Shown here: piece after piece, positions 36,491-44,786 of the stretch | Layout: every line of letters starts with the position of its first letter | How positions within the stretch are numbered: position 1 is the stretch's first letter | NCBI RefSeq assembly: GCF_001758195.1 | Contig: NZ_MASR01000001.1 | Location: 558,001 to 622,000, forward strand | Length of the DNA: 64,000 bases | DNA from: Pseudohongiella acticola | GTDB taxonomy: Bacteria > Pseudomonadota > Gammaproteobacteria > Pseudomonadales > Pseudohongiellaceae | Reading direction: 5' to 3' | Made by a program: the position numbers and the translations under genes | Notes under the pieces: model-generated | The model's database searches: none | What the model saw: the letters and a program-made list of their open reading frames with translations, nothing else | What the model was told of the DNA's origin: nothing

Positions 36491-36825
36491 GACGAATCCC
36501 TGGAGCCGGGCGAACTCTTGTTGTATTTAAATGTGTCCCAGACCCGATACTTTTTGAAATACCAGAGCATAAACGGGGTTTCTATCGCTGCATAACTAAG
36601 CAATGCAAACCAGAACCAGTTAACAGAAAAGAAGAGCAGGCTGAACTCGTGACCACTACCTGAATACAGACTACCCGCGATCAAAAGCACTGTCCCGGAA
36701 GCCAACAAATCATTCAACGCAATTCGCCAGATATTGGCGCCACACAGCAACGGGTAAATGACGAGGTACGCCAACAACGCCACAACAAAATTTATGCTGA
36801 TGACTAATATTTCGGGGCTATTCAT
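36487..36825 (-). CDS. Small membrane protein coupled to the diguanylate cyclase
   Basis: A 112-residue protein with three membrane helices (ISINFVVALLAYLVIYPLL, ALNDLLASGTVLLIAGSLY and FFSVNWFWFALLSYAAIE) and a basic C-terminal tail. The ATG at 36825 has GGAGGG about 5 nt upstream; an earlier start at 36861 lacks one. Its stop overlaps the cyclase start by 4 nt. I do not recognise the family; coupling suggests it may modulate the cyclase. Confidence 0.75.
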   Translation of the reverse strand: MNSPEILVISINFVVALLAYLVIYPLLCGANIWRIALNDLLASGTVLLIAGSLYSGSGHEFSLLFFSVNWFWFALLSYAAIETPFMLWYFKKYRVWDTFKYNKSSPGSRDSS

Positions 36826-36883
36826 GTCGCCCTCCCTGTTGGAAACTTTCGCATGCCTCACCGTCCATTGCGCTGCGAACTAC

Positions 36884-37096
36884 CTACTGACCGGTGGCTG
36901 CCTGCCGCTCTCTTTCATACTCATTAAATGACTTGTTCGCACGTTGCATGCAATCGTCGAATTGTGAAGGCGGCAACCGGTGACACTCAAGCCGGTTGCT
37001 GGCCTGAATTCCTTCGTAAACGCCCCTGTTGCTGCAGCCAGACAGCGCCAACAGGCAGGCCACAATCAACAACAGGGCTATTCTTGCGCTTTTCAT
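36884..37096 (-). CDS. Small lipoprotein of unknown function
   Basis: A 70-residue protein with a type II signal peptide and lipobox (LLLIVACLLALSGCSN, lipid on Cys). The mature part of about 50 residues has two more cysteines (RLECHRLPP and DDCMQRAN) and an Arg/Glu-rich C-terminus. A strong GGAGG site precedes the ATG. It resembles short EexN- or entry-exclusion-sized lipoproteins only in size; no family is claimed. It sits 12 nt after the isochorismatase-like gene. Confidence 0.75.
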   Translation of the reverse strand: MKSARIALLLIVACLLALSGCSNRGVYEGIQASNRLECHRLPPSQFDDCMQRANKSFNEYERERQAATGQ

Positions 37097-37108
37097 ACCA
37101 CCTCCGAC

Positions 37109-37678
37109 CTATCCGGCTTGAAGTTTAAACTGTTTAAGCACATCCTTTGTGCACATCACAGTAGCATATTCTTTGTCCAGATTTGCCAGCGACATGGCAT
37201 GGACTTCATCAGCCGACCTCGGCACCCCGGTATAGTCATTTTTGTCGAACGCAAAAGTAGCATCCGACACCACAAGCGTCGCAAATCCCAGGTTGCCAGC
37301 AGTACGGGCAGTCGCCTCAACCGAATTATTGGTACTGACACCAACAAGCACCACCCGGCCTATCCCGCGGACATGCAACCATCGCTCCAGCCCCGACAGG
37401 ATGAAGGCATCGGGAACATTCTTTTCGACAATGTGCTCGTTGTCTGCCGGGGCCAGTTCAGGCTGAAACGCGGCACCCGGCTGGCCGGGCCAGAATGGAG
37501 AATCCGGACTTCGTGAAATATGCCGCACATGAACGATAGGCCAGTCTGCGCCGCGCCATGCCATGAGCAACTGTTGTATATTATTTTCAGCGTCAGGATT
37601 GTTTCGTGGCCGCGCGGCGGATCCTTTCATGCCCTGTTGCATGTCAATGATTATCAGGGATACTGGTTGTTCGGTCAT
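37109..37678 (-). CDS. Isochorismatase-family hydrolase-like protein lacking the nucleophile cysteine
   Basis: A 189-residue protein of the cysteine hydrolase (isochorismatase-like) fold. The catalytic Asp is in LIIIDMQQGM and the Lys in IVEKNVPDAF, but the loop that normally reads TNxCVExTAR is TNNSVEATAR, with a TCG serine codon at the nucleophile position. It may be inactive, a serine enzyme, or a binding protein. It is cotranscribed with a VOC protein gene (64 nt upstream) and a lipoprotein gene (12 nt downstream). Confidence 0.85.
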   Translation of the reverse strand: MTEQPVSLIIIDMQQGMKGSAARPRNNPDAENNIQQLLMAWRGADWPIVHVRHISRSPDSPFWPGQPGAAFQPELAPADNEHIVEKNVPDAFILSGLERWLHVRGIGRVVLVGVSTNNSVEATARTAGNLGFATLVVSDATFAFDKNDYTGVPRSADEVHAMSLANLDKEYATVMCTKDVLKQFKLQAG

Positions 37679-37741
37679 TTTTTCACCAATCTTGAATACC
37701 GTCAGGGGATTCTGTTTCGGGTTCCATTTGCTGATGACACG

Positions 37742-38116
37742 TTACTCCACTCTCCAGGGAGGAAATCGTCTGTTCTCGCCGGCGTAGTAAAGGCATAGGG
37801 TGTTGTTATCCGGGTCCCTCAGCCGGGCTTCGCGCCAAAGCCACTCTTCGTCTTTGGGGGTCTGGTCAAACTTGTATCGTTTATTCTGCAGTTCCAACAC
37901 CAGTTCATCGAGTCGCGACGATTCGAAATACACAACCACATTGGAGTTGTTCATCGTCTCTGATACCAGATGCACCGAGAAGGTAGAGTGTCCATCTGGA
38001 CATTCGAACCTGGCATACTCTGGCGAGTCCACGATGAGGATAAACCCCATGCCGCAATAAAACTCAATGGATCTAAGTATGTCGGTAGAAGGTAACGTAA
38101 CCTGGTTCAGGTTCAT
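37742..38116 (-). CDS. VOC-superfamily (glyoxalase-like) protein
   Basis: A 124-residue single VOC domain: QVTLPSTDILRSIEFYCGMG at the N-terminus, FSVHLVSE strand, and ARLRDPDNNTLCLYYAGE at the end, the latter being the usual DPDGN-type closing motif with a Glu. Cytoplasmic, no signal peptide. It is the first gene of the leftward run to the diguanylate cyclase. The reaction cannot be predicted. Confidence 0.85.
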   Translation of the reverse strand: MNLNQVTLPSTDILRSIEFYCGMGFILIVDSPEYARFECPDGHSTFSVHLVSETMNNSNVVVYFESSRLDELVLELQNKRYKFDQTPKDEEWLWREARLRDPDNNTLCLYYAGENRRFPPWRVE

Positions 38117-38279
38117 AAGCTGTCGCTCTCGATTCTAAGTCATTGTTATTTTACTCCTGGATAACCCGAAAACACGACACCTTCAATAATGGGGCAGGAT
38201 TCGACCCAGGTTGCACGTCCGGTTCCAGTAGAGCTGAAAACGCTCAATCACTCGTTGCCCGGCATCGCTTCGGACGCTT
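38117..38279. other. Intergenic stretch with no gene seen
   Basis: Between the VOC gene start and the transposase relic I see no open frame, RNA gene or clear promoter. It probably includes the promoter of the VOC operon and decayed insertion-sequence DNA. Confidence 0.4.
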
Positions 38280-38372
38280 TTAGAAGCGCTCAATGTAATT
38301 AAATATATCTGCTTTGGCCATAACCATGGTCCGATATCCCTTTCGGTTCACCTGCTCTCGCTTGAGGACCCG
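38280..38372 (-). pseudogene. Relic of an IS3-family transposase (OrfB C-terminal end)
   Basis: Read leftward the bases encode LKREQVNRKGYRT followed by AKADIFNYIERF and a stop. This matches the conserved end of IS3-family integrase domains (typically LKRERVNRR-YRTRxEARADVFxYIExFYN). The stop falls where the motif would continue with YNPKRRH. The upstream part is degenerate (SQFRV in place of ESFFSS) and the DDE residues are gone. No terminal inverted repeats were found. It lies about 280 bp from tRNA-Arg, a common place for insertion debris. Confidence 0.75.
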
Positions 38373-38604
38373 AAACTGTGAGCCCGCTGGAGACAACACC
38401 TGATGGACGCTAAGTTGGCGAAATGTCTTATGAAATTATTAGTAAGTGCCGACATGTCAGTGCCGGCGTCGGCCGCAACCCACATTTACTATGGCGCACC
38501 CGGATGATTGACCCTCAAGCCGCATAGGCCACCCTGGCAGGCGCTTAAAAAGCGATGATTTTTATCAAAAATGGGCAGCTCTACCGGAGGCGGGTAAACC
38601 GTGC

Positions 38605-38645
38605 AGACACAAAAAAGCCCGCACTAGGCGAGCTTTTTTGTGTCT
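38605..38645 (-). terminator. Rho-independent terminator of tRNA-Arg
   Basis: A perfect 14-bp stem (agacacaaaaaagc paired with gcttttttgtgtct) with a 13-nt loop lies 6 nt beyond the tRNA 3' end. The A/T-rich halves give a U-run in both directions. Confidence 0.88.
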
Positions 38646-38650
38646 CTGTA

Positions 38651-38727
38651 TGGTGCACCCGGCACGATTCGAACGTGCGACCCCCTGATTCGTAGTCAGG
38701 TACTCTATCCAGCTGAGCTACGGGTGC
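38651..38727 (-). tRNA. tRNA-Arg (ACG)
   Basis: A 77-nt cloverleaf read leftward from 38727. Acceptor GCACCCG pairs with CGGGTGC, followed by discriminator A and an encoded CCA. The D-arm reads AGCTCAGCTGGATAGAGT; the anticodon stem CCTGA/TCAGG holds the loop CTACGAA, giving anticodon ACG (read as ICG after A34 deamination). The T-arm carries GTTCGAATC. A promoter and a terminator are recognisable on either side, so it is a single-gene transcript. Confidence 0.97.
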
Positions 38728-38740
38728 GAAAGAGGTGCGT

Positions 38741-38767
38741 ATTATATATAAATAGGAGAATTTTCAA
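38741..38767 (-). promoter_or_regulatory. Sigma-70 promoter of tRNA-Arg
   Basis: Read leftward, TTGAAA (38767-38762) and a perfect TATAAT (38746-38741) are separated by 15 bp (16 if the first hexamer is taken one base earlier). The -10 box lies 13 nt before the tRNA 5' end. Confidence 0.7.
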
Positions 38768-38874
38768 AGCCCTTTTTGCCTTAAATGCATTATTTTTAGC
38801 CGGTTTTCCTGTTGTACTGTGGCCGTGATAAGATTGGGCTCTGAATCCAATGCTGTCGAGTCGGGAAACAAATC

Positions 38875-39300
38875 ATGAAAATTACACACACTCTCAGTGC
38901 CTTGGCGCTTGGTAGCCTGCTGACAATGGCGATGCCGGCGTCTGCGGATTACGCCACCGGCATTGCTGCCTACGAGGCAGGTGATTACCAGCAGGCGTTA
39001 CTGGCGTTTGAAGTTGACGCCAACAATGGCCATGCACGCGCTCAGGAGCGCCTGGGCAATATGTATCGCACCGGTCAGGGTACCCGGCCGGACCCGGTAG
39101 TAGCCATCAAATGGCTGACACTGGCATACACCAATGGCTTGCGCTCCACCCTGCCCACGCTGGAAACACTGCGTGAAAGCATTACCGAAGCGCAACTGGT
39201 CGAGGGCGAACAGATGGCGCTGAGCTGGCTGGAAGATGCCAACCGCATTGTATTTGCCGATGATGACACTGACGCCCTGTACGACGCTCAAGGCTTCTGA
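38875..39300 (+). CDS. Exported Sel1-repeat protein, first of three
   Basis: A 141-residue exported protein: signal peptide (LGSLLTMAMPASADYA) and one to two Sel1-like repeats (about 25-100), with the pattern GIAAYEAGDYQQALLAFEVD and ARAQERLGNMYRTGQGTRPD. Sel1 proteins are helical-repeat scaffolds. The ATG at 38875 directly follows GGGAAACAAATC. The next gene begins on the base after its stop codon, and two more Sel1 genes follow in tight succession. Confidence 0.85.
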   Translation: MKITHTLSALALGSLLTMAMPASADYATGIAAYEAGDYQQALLAFEVDANNGHARAQERLGNMYRTGQGTRPDPVVAIKWLTLAYTNGLRSTLPTLETLRESITEAQLVEGEQMALSWLEDANRIVFADDDTDALYDAQGF

Positions 39301-39930
39301 GTGACCTTGGCCGACAGCTGGCGGCGCCTGTCCCGTGTGGCAGTCTGCCTGTTGTGGCTGCTGGCGATCCCGGCAATGGCCGCTGATGCGACGGCGCCAT
39401 CGCCGGCAGCCATAACGTCATTAACCAACCTCGCCGAGAGCGGCGACCCCGACGCCCAGTTTTCCCTCGCCAACCGCTATCTTGAGGGCAACGGTGTCGA
39501 GCAGGACAATTTTGCTGCCCTGCGCTGGTTTACGCGAGCAGCCGAGAATGGCAACGCCAATGCCCAGTACAACATCGCCGTGATGTACCTGAATGGCATC
39601 GGCGTGGTCAGGGATCCGGAGCAGGCCGTCACCTGGTTTGTGCGCGCGGCCGAGAACGGTGACCCGCCTTCTCAATATACTCTGGCCGTGCTGTTGTTTA
39701 ACGGCCAGCTTGGCGTACCACAGAACGTACCCCAGGCATACAAATGGTTCACGCTCGCCGGGACCGCCGGCGTCAAGGAAGCTGCGGCCAACGCGGTGCT
39801 GGTGCAGGAACTGCTGCCCGCCAATGAAGTTGAGGCTATGCAGGCCGAGGCGCGCCAATGGATTGATACGTTTAATCAGCGTCAGAACAATGAGACTGCC
39901 ACCGACTTCGACTCACCAGAGACCCCATGA
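39301..39930 (+). CDS. Exported Sel1-repeat protein, second of three
   Basis: A 209-residue exported protein with a signal peptide (VCLLWLLAIPAMAADA) and about three Sel1 repeats (ESGDPDAQFSLANRYLEGNG, GNANAQYNIAVMYLNGIGVV, GDPPSQYTLAVLLFNGQLGV). Translation starts at a GTG that abuts the stop of the previous gene with no gap, and its own stop overlaps the next ATG (ATGA). The C-terminal part is a final helix pair (ANEVEAMQAEARQWIDTFNQ). Confidence 0.85.
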   Translation: MTLADSWRRLSRVAVCLLWLLAIPAMAADATAPSPAAITSLTNLAESGDPDAQFSLANRYLEGNGVEQDNFAALRWFTRAAENGNANAQYNIAVMYLNGIGVVRDPEQAVTWFVRAAENGDPPSQYTLAVLLFNGQLGVPQNVPQAYKWFTLAGTAGVKEAAANAVLVQELLPANEVEAMQAEARQWIDTFNQRQNNETATDFDSPETP

Positions 39931-40622
39931 GAACTACCTTCTTTACTGACACATTGCGGACAGCGACCATCCTGCTTGTATTGCTGTTGACTCCCCACCT
40001 GCCCGCACAGGCGCAGATCACCATTGCCGATGAAGACACCGAGCTGCCGGATTACACCGATTATTATGCTGCCGTGGAGGCTCTTGAGGCAGGCGACTAT
40101 GCCACCGCATTAGAAGAGTTCAGGCAATCAGCGGCAGAAGGCCTGCACCTGGCGCAATACAATCTCGGCGTGATGTATTACACCGGCCAGGGCGTTGAGC
40201 AGAGTTATGAGGACGCTTACCACTGGCTGCTGCAGTCGGCGGAACAGGGCCACCTGAACTCAATGTTTAACGTCGCCACCATGTATTACAACGGCCAGGG
40301 CGTGAACTCGGCGTTGATGCAGGTATGGCCACTCTCCCTTTTCAGCCGCCGGCAGAATCTGGTGCAGGCGGCCACCTGGTATCAGGAAGCGGCGGAATAT
40401 GAACACGCAGGGGCGCAGTACAACCTGGCGACCATGTATGAAGTTGGCGAAGGTGTACAGCAGGATCTGGGCGAGGCTTACAAGTGGGCAAGGCTGGCTC
40501 GCGACAACGAAGCCAATGGCGCTACCGCCCTGGTTACCCGGCTGCAACAGATGATGACACCTGAGCAATTGGTCCGGGCACAGCAGGCTTATGCTGAATG
40601 GGTGTTGCAGTATCGGAGCTGA
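39927..40622 (+). CDS. Exported Sel1-repeat protein, third of three
   Basis: A 231-residue exported protein with a signal peptide (ATILLVLLLTPHLPAQAQ) and four Sel1 repeats, for example GLHLAQYNLGVMYYTGQGVE, GHLNSMFNVATMYYNGQGVN and GAQYNLATMYEVGEGVQQ. Between repeats two and three a longer insert (ALMQVWPLSLFSRRQN) breaks the regular spacing. It overlaps the second Sel1 gene by 4 nt and converges with sufE. Confidence 0.88.
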   Translation: MRTTFFTDTLRTATILLVLLLTPHLPAQAQITIADEDTELPDYTDYYAAVEALEAGDYATALEEFRQSAAEGLHLAQYNLGVMYYTGQGVEQSYEDAYHWLLQSAEQGHLNSMFNVATMYYNGQGVNSALMQVWPLSLFSRRQNLVQAATWYQEAAEYEHAGAQYNLATMYEVGEGVQQDLGEAYKWARLARDNEANGATALVTRLQQMMTPEQLVRAQQAYAEWVLQYRS

Positions 40623-40659
40623 TAAACGACTCAGTGTTTTAAAGGTTAAACAACTGTCG

Positions 40660-41082
40660 TCAGACTGACGCTGCGGCAATAGTCTTGATGCGTGCGACCA
40701 TTGCCTGCAGACCACTGCCCCGGGTCGGGCTCAGATGCCGCATCAGGTCGATTTCGGCGAAATACGCTTCAATATCAAAGTCCAGAATCTGCTGCGGTGT
40801 CTTGCTGTTGTAGGCAGCCATCACGATACCCAGCAGGCCTTTGACGATAAAGGCGTCGCTGTCGACCTGAAAGTACAAGTGTTGCTCGCGCTGCCCGGCG
40901 CTCAGCCACACTTTACTCTGGCACCCGCGAATTATATTTTCATCAATGCGCTCACTGTCCGGCAGCGGCGGCAGCTCTTTGCCCAGGTCAATGATGTACT
41001 TGTAGCGGTCATCCCAGCTGTCAAAAAATGCCAGCGTGTCGATGATGTCGTCCGTGGTAATGTCTACACCAAACTCTTTCAT
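40660..41082 (-). CDS. sufE: Sulfur acceptor protein SufE
   Basis: A 140-residue SufE. It takes persulfide sulfur from the cysteine desulfurase SufS and passes it to the SufBCD scaffold. The acceptor Cys is at about residue 54 in RGCQSKVWL, followed by the flexible loop. The N-terminal DIIDTLAFFDSWDDRYKYII and C-terminal SPTRGSGLQAMVARI are typical. Its ATG follows directly after the sufT stop (1-nt overlap), so it is the last gene of the suf operon. Confidence 0.95.
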   Translation of the reverse strand: MKEFGVDITTDDIIDTLAFFDSWDDRYKYIIDLGKELPPLPDSERIDENIIRGCQSKVWLSAGQREQHLYFQVDSDAFIVKGLLGIVMAAYNSKTPQQILDFDIEAYFAEIDLMRHLSPTRGSGLQAMVARIKTIAAASV

Positions 41083-41615
41083 TAAAAGAACATTCCTGTT
41101 TCCAGTTGAGCCTCTTCGCTCATCATGTCGCGGCTCCAGGGAGGATCGAATACCAGATCCACATTGACGGTGCTCACGTTGGGCACTTTGCGTACGCGGT
41201 ATTCGACATCGCCGACCAGCACCGGTCCCATGCCACAGCCAGGCGCCGTCAGGGTCATGTCAATGTCGACGCTATGACTGTCCTGATCAATGACGACTTT
41301 GTAGATCAGTCCGAGGCTGACCAGGTCGACCGGAATTTCCGGGTCGAAAACAGTGCCCAGCGCTTCCCACACCTGATCTTCGTTAATGCGGTCGTCATCA
41401 GGCTCAGGAAAACTCAGCGTTTCCGGCTGCAAACCGAGGATGGCGGCATCGGTGCCATCCACACGCAGCATCTGTCCGTTATGCACCACCGTGTAATTAC
41501 CACCCAGTGCCTGCGTGATACTGACAAAACTGTCTTTGGCAATTGTAACCGGTGTGCCGTCCGGCACGCGTCGTGCCGGGCAATCGGCCTGCGCTACAAC
41601 CATCTGTCGCTGCAT
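41082..41615 (-). CDS. sufT: Fe-S cluster assembly factor SufT (DUF59/MIP18 family)
   Basis: A 177-residue protein with an N-terminal extension and a C-terminal DUF59 domain (about 80-165). The domain's conserved Cys is in TLTAPGCGMGPVLVGDVEYR, and DPEIPVDLVSLGLIYKV is the family signature. SufT proteins assist maturation of Fe-S enzymes. The ATG has no strong ribosome-binding site within reach but gives the usual SufT N-terminus. It lies between sufA and sufE. Confidence 0.93.
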   Translation of the reverse strand: MQRQMVVAQADCPARRVPDGTPVTIAKDSFVSITQALGGNYTVVHNGQMLRVDGTDAAILGLQPETLSFPEPDDDRINEDQVWEALGTVFDPEIPVDLVSLGLIYKVVIDQDSHSVDIDMTLTAPGCGMGPVLVGDVEYRVRKVPNVSTVNVDLVFDPPWSRDMMSEEAQLETGMFF

Positions 41616-41655
41616 GTTCTATTCTCTCTGCCCAAAGGCTCTTGGTGCTGGCTGC

Positions 41656-42039
41656 TCAGCCAACACTGAAACTTTCACCGCAGCCACAATGGTCCTTGGC
41701 GTTCGGGTTCTGAAAACGAAGCTGGCGGTTGACGCCTTCGGTGACTATATCAATCTCGGTGCCATTGACCACGCCCAGGCTGCCGCGATCGATCATCAAC
41801 TCTACGCCCTCGTCCAGGGTCTGGCGAATATCATCAGCGCCCATCTCAGGCACCAGGTCAACCACATACATGAAACCGGTGCAGCCACTTTCCTTGACGC
41901 TGAGGCGAACAGCTCGTGCGCCGCCGTCTTTCTGCAGTTGGCGACGGAAGTGTTCGACTGCCGCCGGGCTTACTGTCACCGGTGCATCTGTCACCCGCGT
42001 GGTGGCAGCAGTACGCGGATCAAACGTTTCTACAGCCAT
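41656..42039 (-). CDS. sufA: A-type Fe-S carrier SufA (HesB/IscA family)
   Basis: A 127-residue A-type carrier. The three cysteine ligands are in KESGCTGFMYV and DHCGCGESF at the expected spacing, and VTVSPAAVEHFRRQLQKDG begins the domain. It binds iron or a [2Fe-2S]/[4Fe-4S] cluster for delivery to target proteins. It lies between sufS (57 nt upstream) and sufT. Confidence 0.93.
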   Translation of the reverse strand: MAVETFDPRTAATTRVTDAPVTVSPAAVEHFRRQLQKDGGARAVRLSVKESGCTGFMYVVDLVPEMGADDIRQTLDEGVELMIDRGSLGVVNGTEIDIVTEGVNRQLRFQNPNAKDHCGCGESFSVG

Positions 42040-42096
42040 GGTATTACCCTCTTTTTGATGTCGACCAATTGTTTAACTGAATTACCGGAAGTTGAG

Positions 42097-43371
42097 CTAG
42101 AGCAACATGCCCCTGGCTTTATCCAGCGCAGCAAACAAACGATCCACATCCTCGAATGTATTGTAAATTGTGAAACTTGCACGCACCGTTCCCGGCACCT
42201 GGTACTGGTCCATCAACGGCTGCGCACAATGATGACCGGTGCGCACGGCGATGCCCTGCTGGTCCATCAGCATACCCAGGTCTGATGGATGCACGCCCTC
42301 CAGTACAAAACTGAGCACTGCCACTTTGTTAGTCGCTGTCCCGATCAATCGCAATCCGGGCACCTGCAATGCCCTGTCACGCGCGTAGGCCAGCAAGGCA
42401 TCTTCATGTGCGGCGGCGGCGCGGCGATCAAGCGCATTGATGTAATCAATGGCGGCGCCCAGCCCGATGACACCGGCGATGTCGGGAGTACCGGCCTCAA
42501 ATTTATATGGCAACTGATTGTAGGTCGTGCCGGTAAAACTGACAGTCTCGATCATTTCACCACCGCCCTGATACGGCGGCATGGCATCCAGCAGTTCGCG
42601 TCGGCCATACAACACACCAATGCCAGTGGGACCAAAAAGTTTGTGACCGGAAAATGTGTAAAAGTCACAACCCAGTGCCTGCACATCTACAGCCCAGTGT
42701 CCTATGGCCTGAGCTCCGTCCACCAGCACCAGCGCGCCCGCATCGTGGGCCAGAGCTATCATCTCGGCCACCGGGTTGATGGTACCCAGCGCATTGGACA
42801 CGTGGTTTACCGACACCAATCGAACACGATGATCCAACATCAGGGCAAAGGCTTTCAGGTCCAGCGTTCCGCTCTCATCAACCGGAATCACGTCTACCTG
42901 CGCACCGGTTTTTTCCGCCACCAGTTGCCAGGGCACAATATTGGAATGGTGCTCCATGGCTGACACCAGTACCCGGTCACCCGCTTTCAGGTTGGCACCA
43001 CCCCAACTCGCTGCGACCAGATTGATGGCCTCTGTGGTTCCCCGCGTCCAGATAACCTGGGCCGGGGTTTCGGCATTAACAAAGTCAGCAACTTTCTGCC
43101 GGGCGGCTTCAAATTTTGCAGTGGCACGATCGCTCAGGGTATGGGCACCACGGTGTACGTTACTGTTGTCGTAACAGTAATAGTCACTGATGGCGTCGAT
43201 AACCGCACGTGGTTTTTGTGTCGTAGCCGCGTTATCCAGATACACCAGCGGGTGTCCGTTAATCTGTTGTTGCAGGATGGGGAAATCCGCGCGCACACGC
43301 TCTACATCGAATCCGCCAGCCACGGCTGTCGTATTATCGCCCACCTCAGGCACGCCCTTTTTCAACTGCAT
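42097..43371 (-). CDS. sufS: Cysteine desulfurase SufS
   Basis: A PLP-dependent cysteine desulfurase of about 415-424 residues that supplies sulfur as persulfide. The PLP lysine is in FYTFSGHKLFGPTGIG, the active-site Cys in VRTGHHCAQPLMDQ, and the N-terminal region reads VRADFPILQQQINGHPLVYL. The start is uncertain: the ATG at 43371 overlaps sufD by 26 nt, while a GTG at 43344 lies 1 nt after the sufD stop with AAAGGG about 10 nt upstream and gives the usual SufS N-terminus. Either start leaves the enzyme complete. Confidence 0.94.
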   Translation of the reverse strand: MQLKKGVPEVGDNTTAVAGGFDVERVRADFPILQQQINGHPLVYLDNAATTQKPRAVIDAISDYYCYDNSNVHRGAHTLSDRATAKFEAARQKVADFVNAETPAQVIWTRGTTEAINLVAASWGGANLKAGDRVLVSAMEHHSNIVPWQLVAEKTGAQVDVIPVDESGTLDLKAFALMLDHRVRLVSVNHVSNALGTINPVAEMIALAHDAGALVLVDGAQAIGHWAVDVQALGCDFYTFSGHKLFGPTGIGVLYGRRELLDAMPPYQGGGEMIETVSFTGTTYNQLPYKFEAGTPDIAGVIGLGAAIDYINALDRRAAAAHEDALLAYARDRALQVPGLRLIGTATNKVAVLSFVLEGVHPSDLGMLMDQQGIAVRTGHHCAQPLMDQYQVPGTVRASFTIYNTFEDVDRLFAALDKARGMLL

Positions 43372-44785
43372 CAACATCAGCCAATGCAACATCACTGACC
43401 AGCGCGCGGTCAGCGGCAAACAGGGCACTCAGATGTGTGCCCAGCGCGGTTTTGATGTCTTCGTGAGGCAGTCCCTGCAACAGTTCATTGATAAAACCGA
43501 AGCTTAGCATGACACGCGCCTGCGCCGGGCTGATGCCGCGACTTTGCAGATAATACAAGGCGGTTTCGTCAAGCTGACTGATGGTGGCACCGTGGGCACA
43601 ACGCACATCGTCAGCATAAATTTCAAGTTCCGGCTTGGTGTCAATTTCTGCGGAATTTGAAGTCAGCAGGTTGCGGTTATTCAGTTCCGCCAGCGTTTTC
43701 TGCGCGTCTTTGTGAATATGGATACGGCCATTAAAAACCGCCTTGGCTTTGTCACCGATGATGCCCCGGAAGACTTCCTGGCTGGTGCAATGCGGCACCC
43801 GGTGCTCAATGGTGGTGTGATAATCGACCAGTTGTTTATGGCGCGCCAGATAGACACCGTCCAGCTTCAGTTCGGCGCCCTGCCCGCAATGGTTCATCTG
43901 GTAATCGATCCGTTTCAGGCGACTGCCTTCGGCAATGGTAAATCCGCTGAAACGCGAATCACGTTGCAGGTTCAGATGCACGCCGCCCACATGGGACAGA
44001 GCTTCATCTTCCATATTCAGACGGGTGTGGTGCAATTGCGCATTGTTACCGAGCTGTATTTCCGTCAGTGCATTAACAAACGCCGGCTGTCCGGGTTCGC
44101 TGCCAATGTAATGCTCAATTATCTGGGCGTTGCTACCCTCTTCCATTACCACCAGCACGCGCTGGTTGGCAACCGTCGCGTCGGTTCTCTGAGTCGATGG
44201 CGCGGACGACACATGGGCGATATAAATGGGTTTTTCCAGTGTCACCGAGCGCGGCACATGCACCAGCAGGCCGTCGCGCGTCCAGGCGTTATTAAGCATG
44301 GCAAACAGATTGCGGCGCTGAGCGTCAACACTGCCGGCAACGCGCCCCAGGTTGTCAGCGATAATTTTTTCGGCGGCAGCATCAGCCAGACTGAACAGAG
44401 TGGTGCCTGACGGCATGGCATCGGATGCCTCTGCATCAAACACGCCATCAACAAAAATCAGGCGCGTGGCAGACAGCGTCAACAGCGAGCTGCTGACGGC
44501 GGAGCCGGAGGTTGCTGCATCGGCATCGACGGTTGTGGCGGCAACCGTTGCAGAACCCCAGTCGGCGGCCAGGAAATCCTGAAACGACTGCAGGCTGGTG
44601 TATTTCCACTGTTCGGTTTTTCGGCCGGGCCACGAGGTGCGGGCAAAATCGGCCGCGCCCTGCTCGCGCAAGGTGGTCATCCAGGCAGGACTGCTGTTGT
44701 CCCTGGCCATTGCCGCCGATTGCGCGGCAGCCAGCGTCAGTGCGTGCTGATGAAACTCAGCCGCAGGCGTTACACTTGCAGACAT
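43346..44785 (-). CDS. sufD: Fe-S scaffold subunit SufD
   Basis: A 479-residue SufD, which pairs with SufB in the SufBC2D scaffold. The C-terminal beta-helix core has VHLNLQRDSRFSGFTIAEG, NHCGQGAELKLDGVYLARHK and the histidine-bearing QEVFRGIIGDKAKAVFNGRI; near the end CAHGATISQLDETALYYLQS is typical. The ATG at 44785 begins 1 nt after the sufC stop; an earlier in-frame start at 44815 would overlap sufC. Confidence 0.94.
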   Translation of the reverse strand: MSASVTPAAEFHQHALTLAAAQSAAMARDNSSPAWMTTLREQGAADFARTSWPGRKTEQWKYTSLQSFQDFLAADWGSATVAATTVDADAATSGSAVSSSLLTLSATRLIFVDGVFDAEASDAMPSGTTLFSLADAAAEKIIADNLGRVAGSVDAQRRNLFAMLNNAWTRDGLLVHVPRSVTLEKPIYIAHVSSAPSTQRTDATVANQRVLVVMEEGSNAQIIEHYIGSEPGQPAFVNALTEIQLGNNAQLHHTRLNMEDEALSHVGGVHLNLQRDSRFSGFTIAEGSRLKRIDYQMNHCGQGAELKLDGVYLARHKQLVDYHTTIEHRVPHCTSQEVFRGIIGDKAKAVFNGRIHIHKDAQKTLAELNNRNLLTSNSAEIDTKPELEIYADDVRCAHGATISQLDETALYYLQSRGISPAQARVMLSFGFINELLQGLPHEDIKTALGTHLSALFAADRALVSDVALADVDAVEKGRA

Positions 44786-44786
44786 A

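Noticed and set aside
41515..42963. Long rightward frames opposite the sufA-sufS genes
   Set aside because: Antisense shadows; the opposite-strand proteins are clear Suf components.
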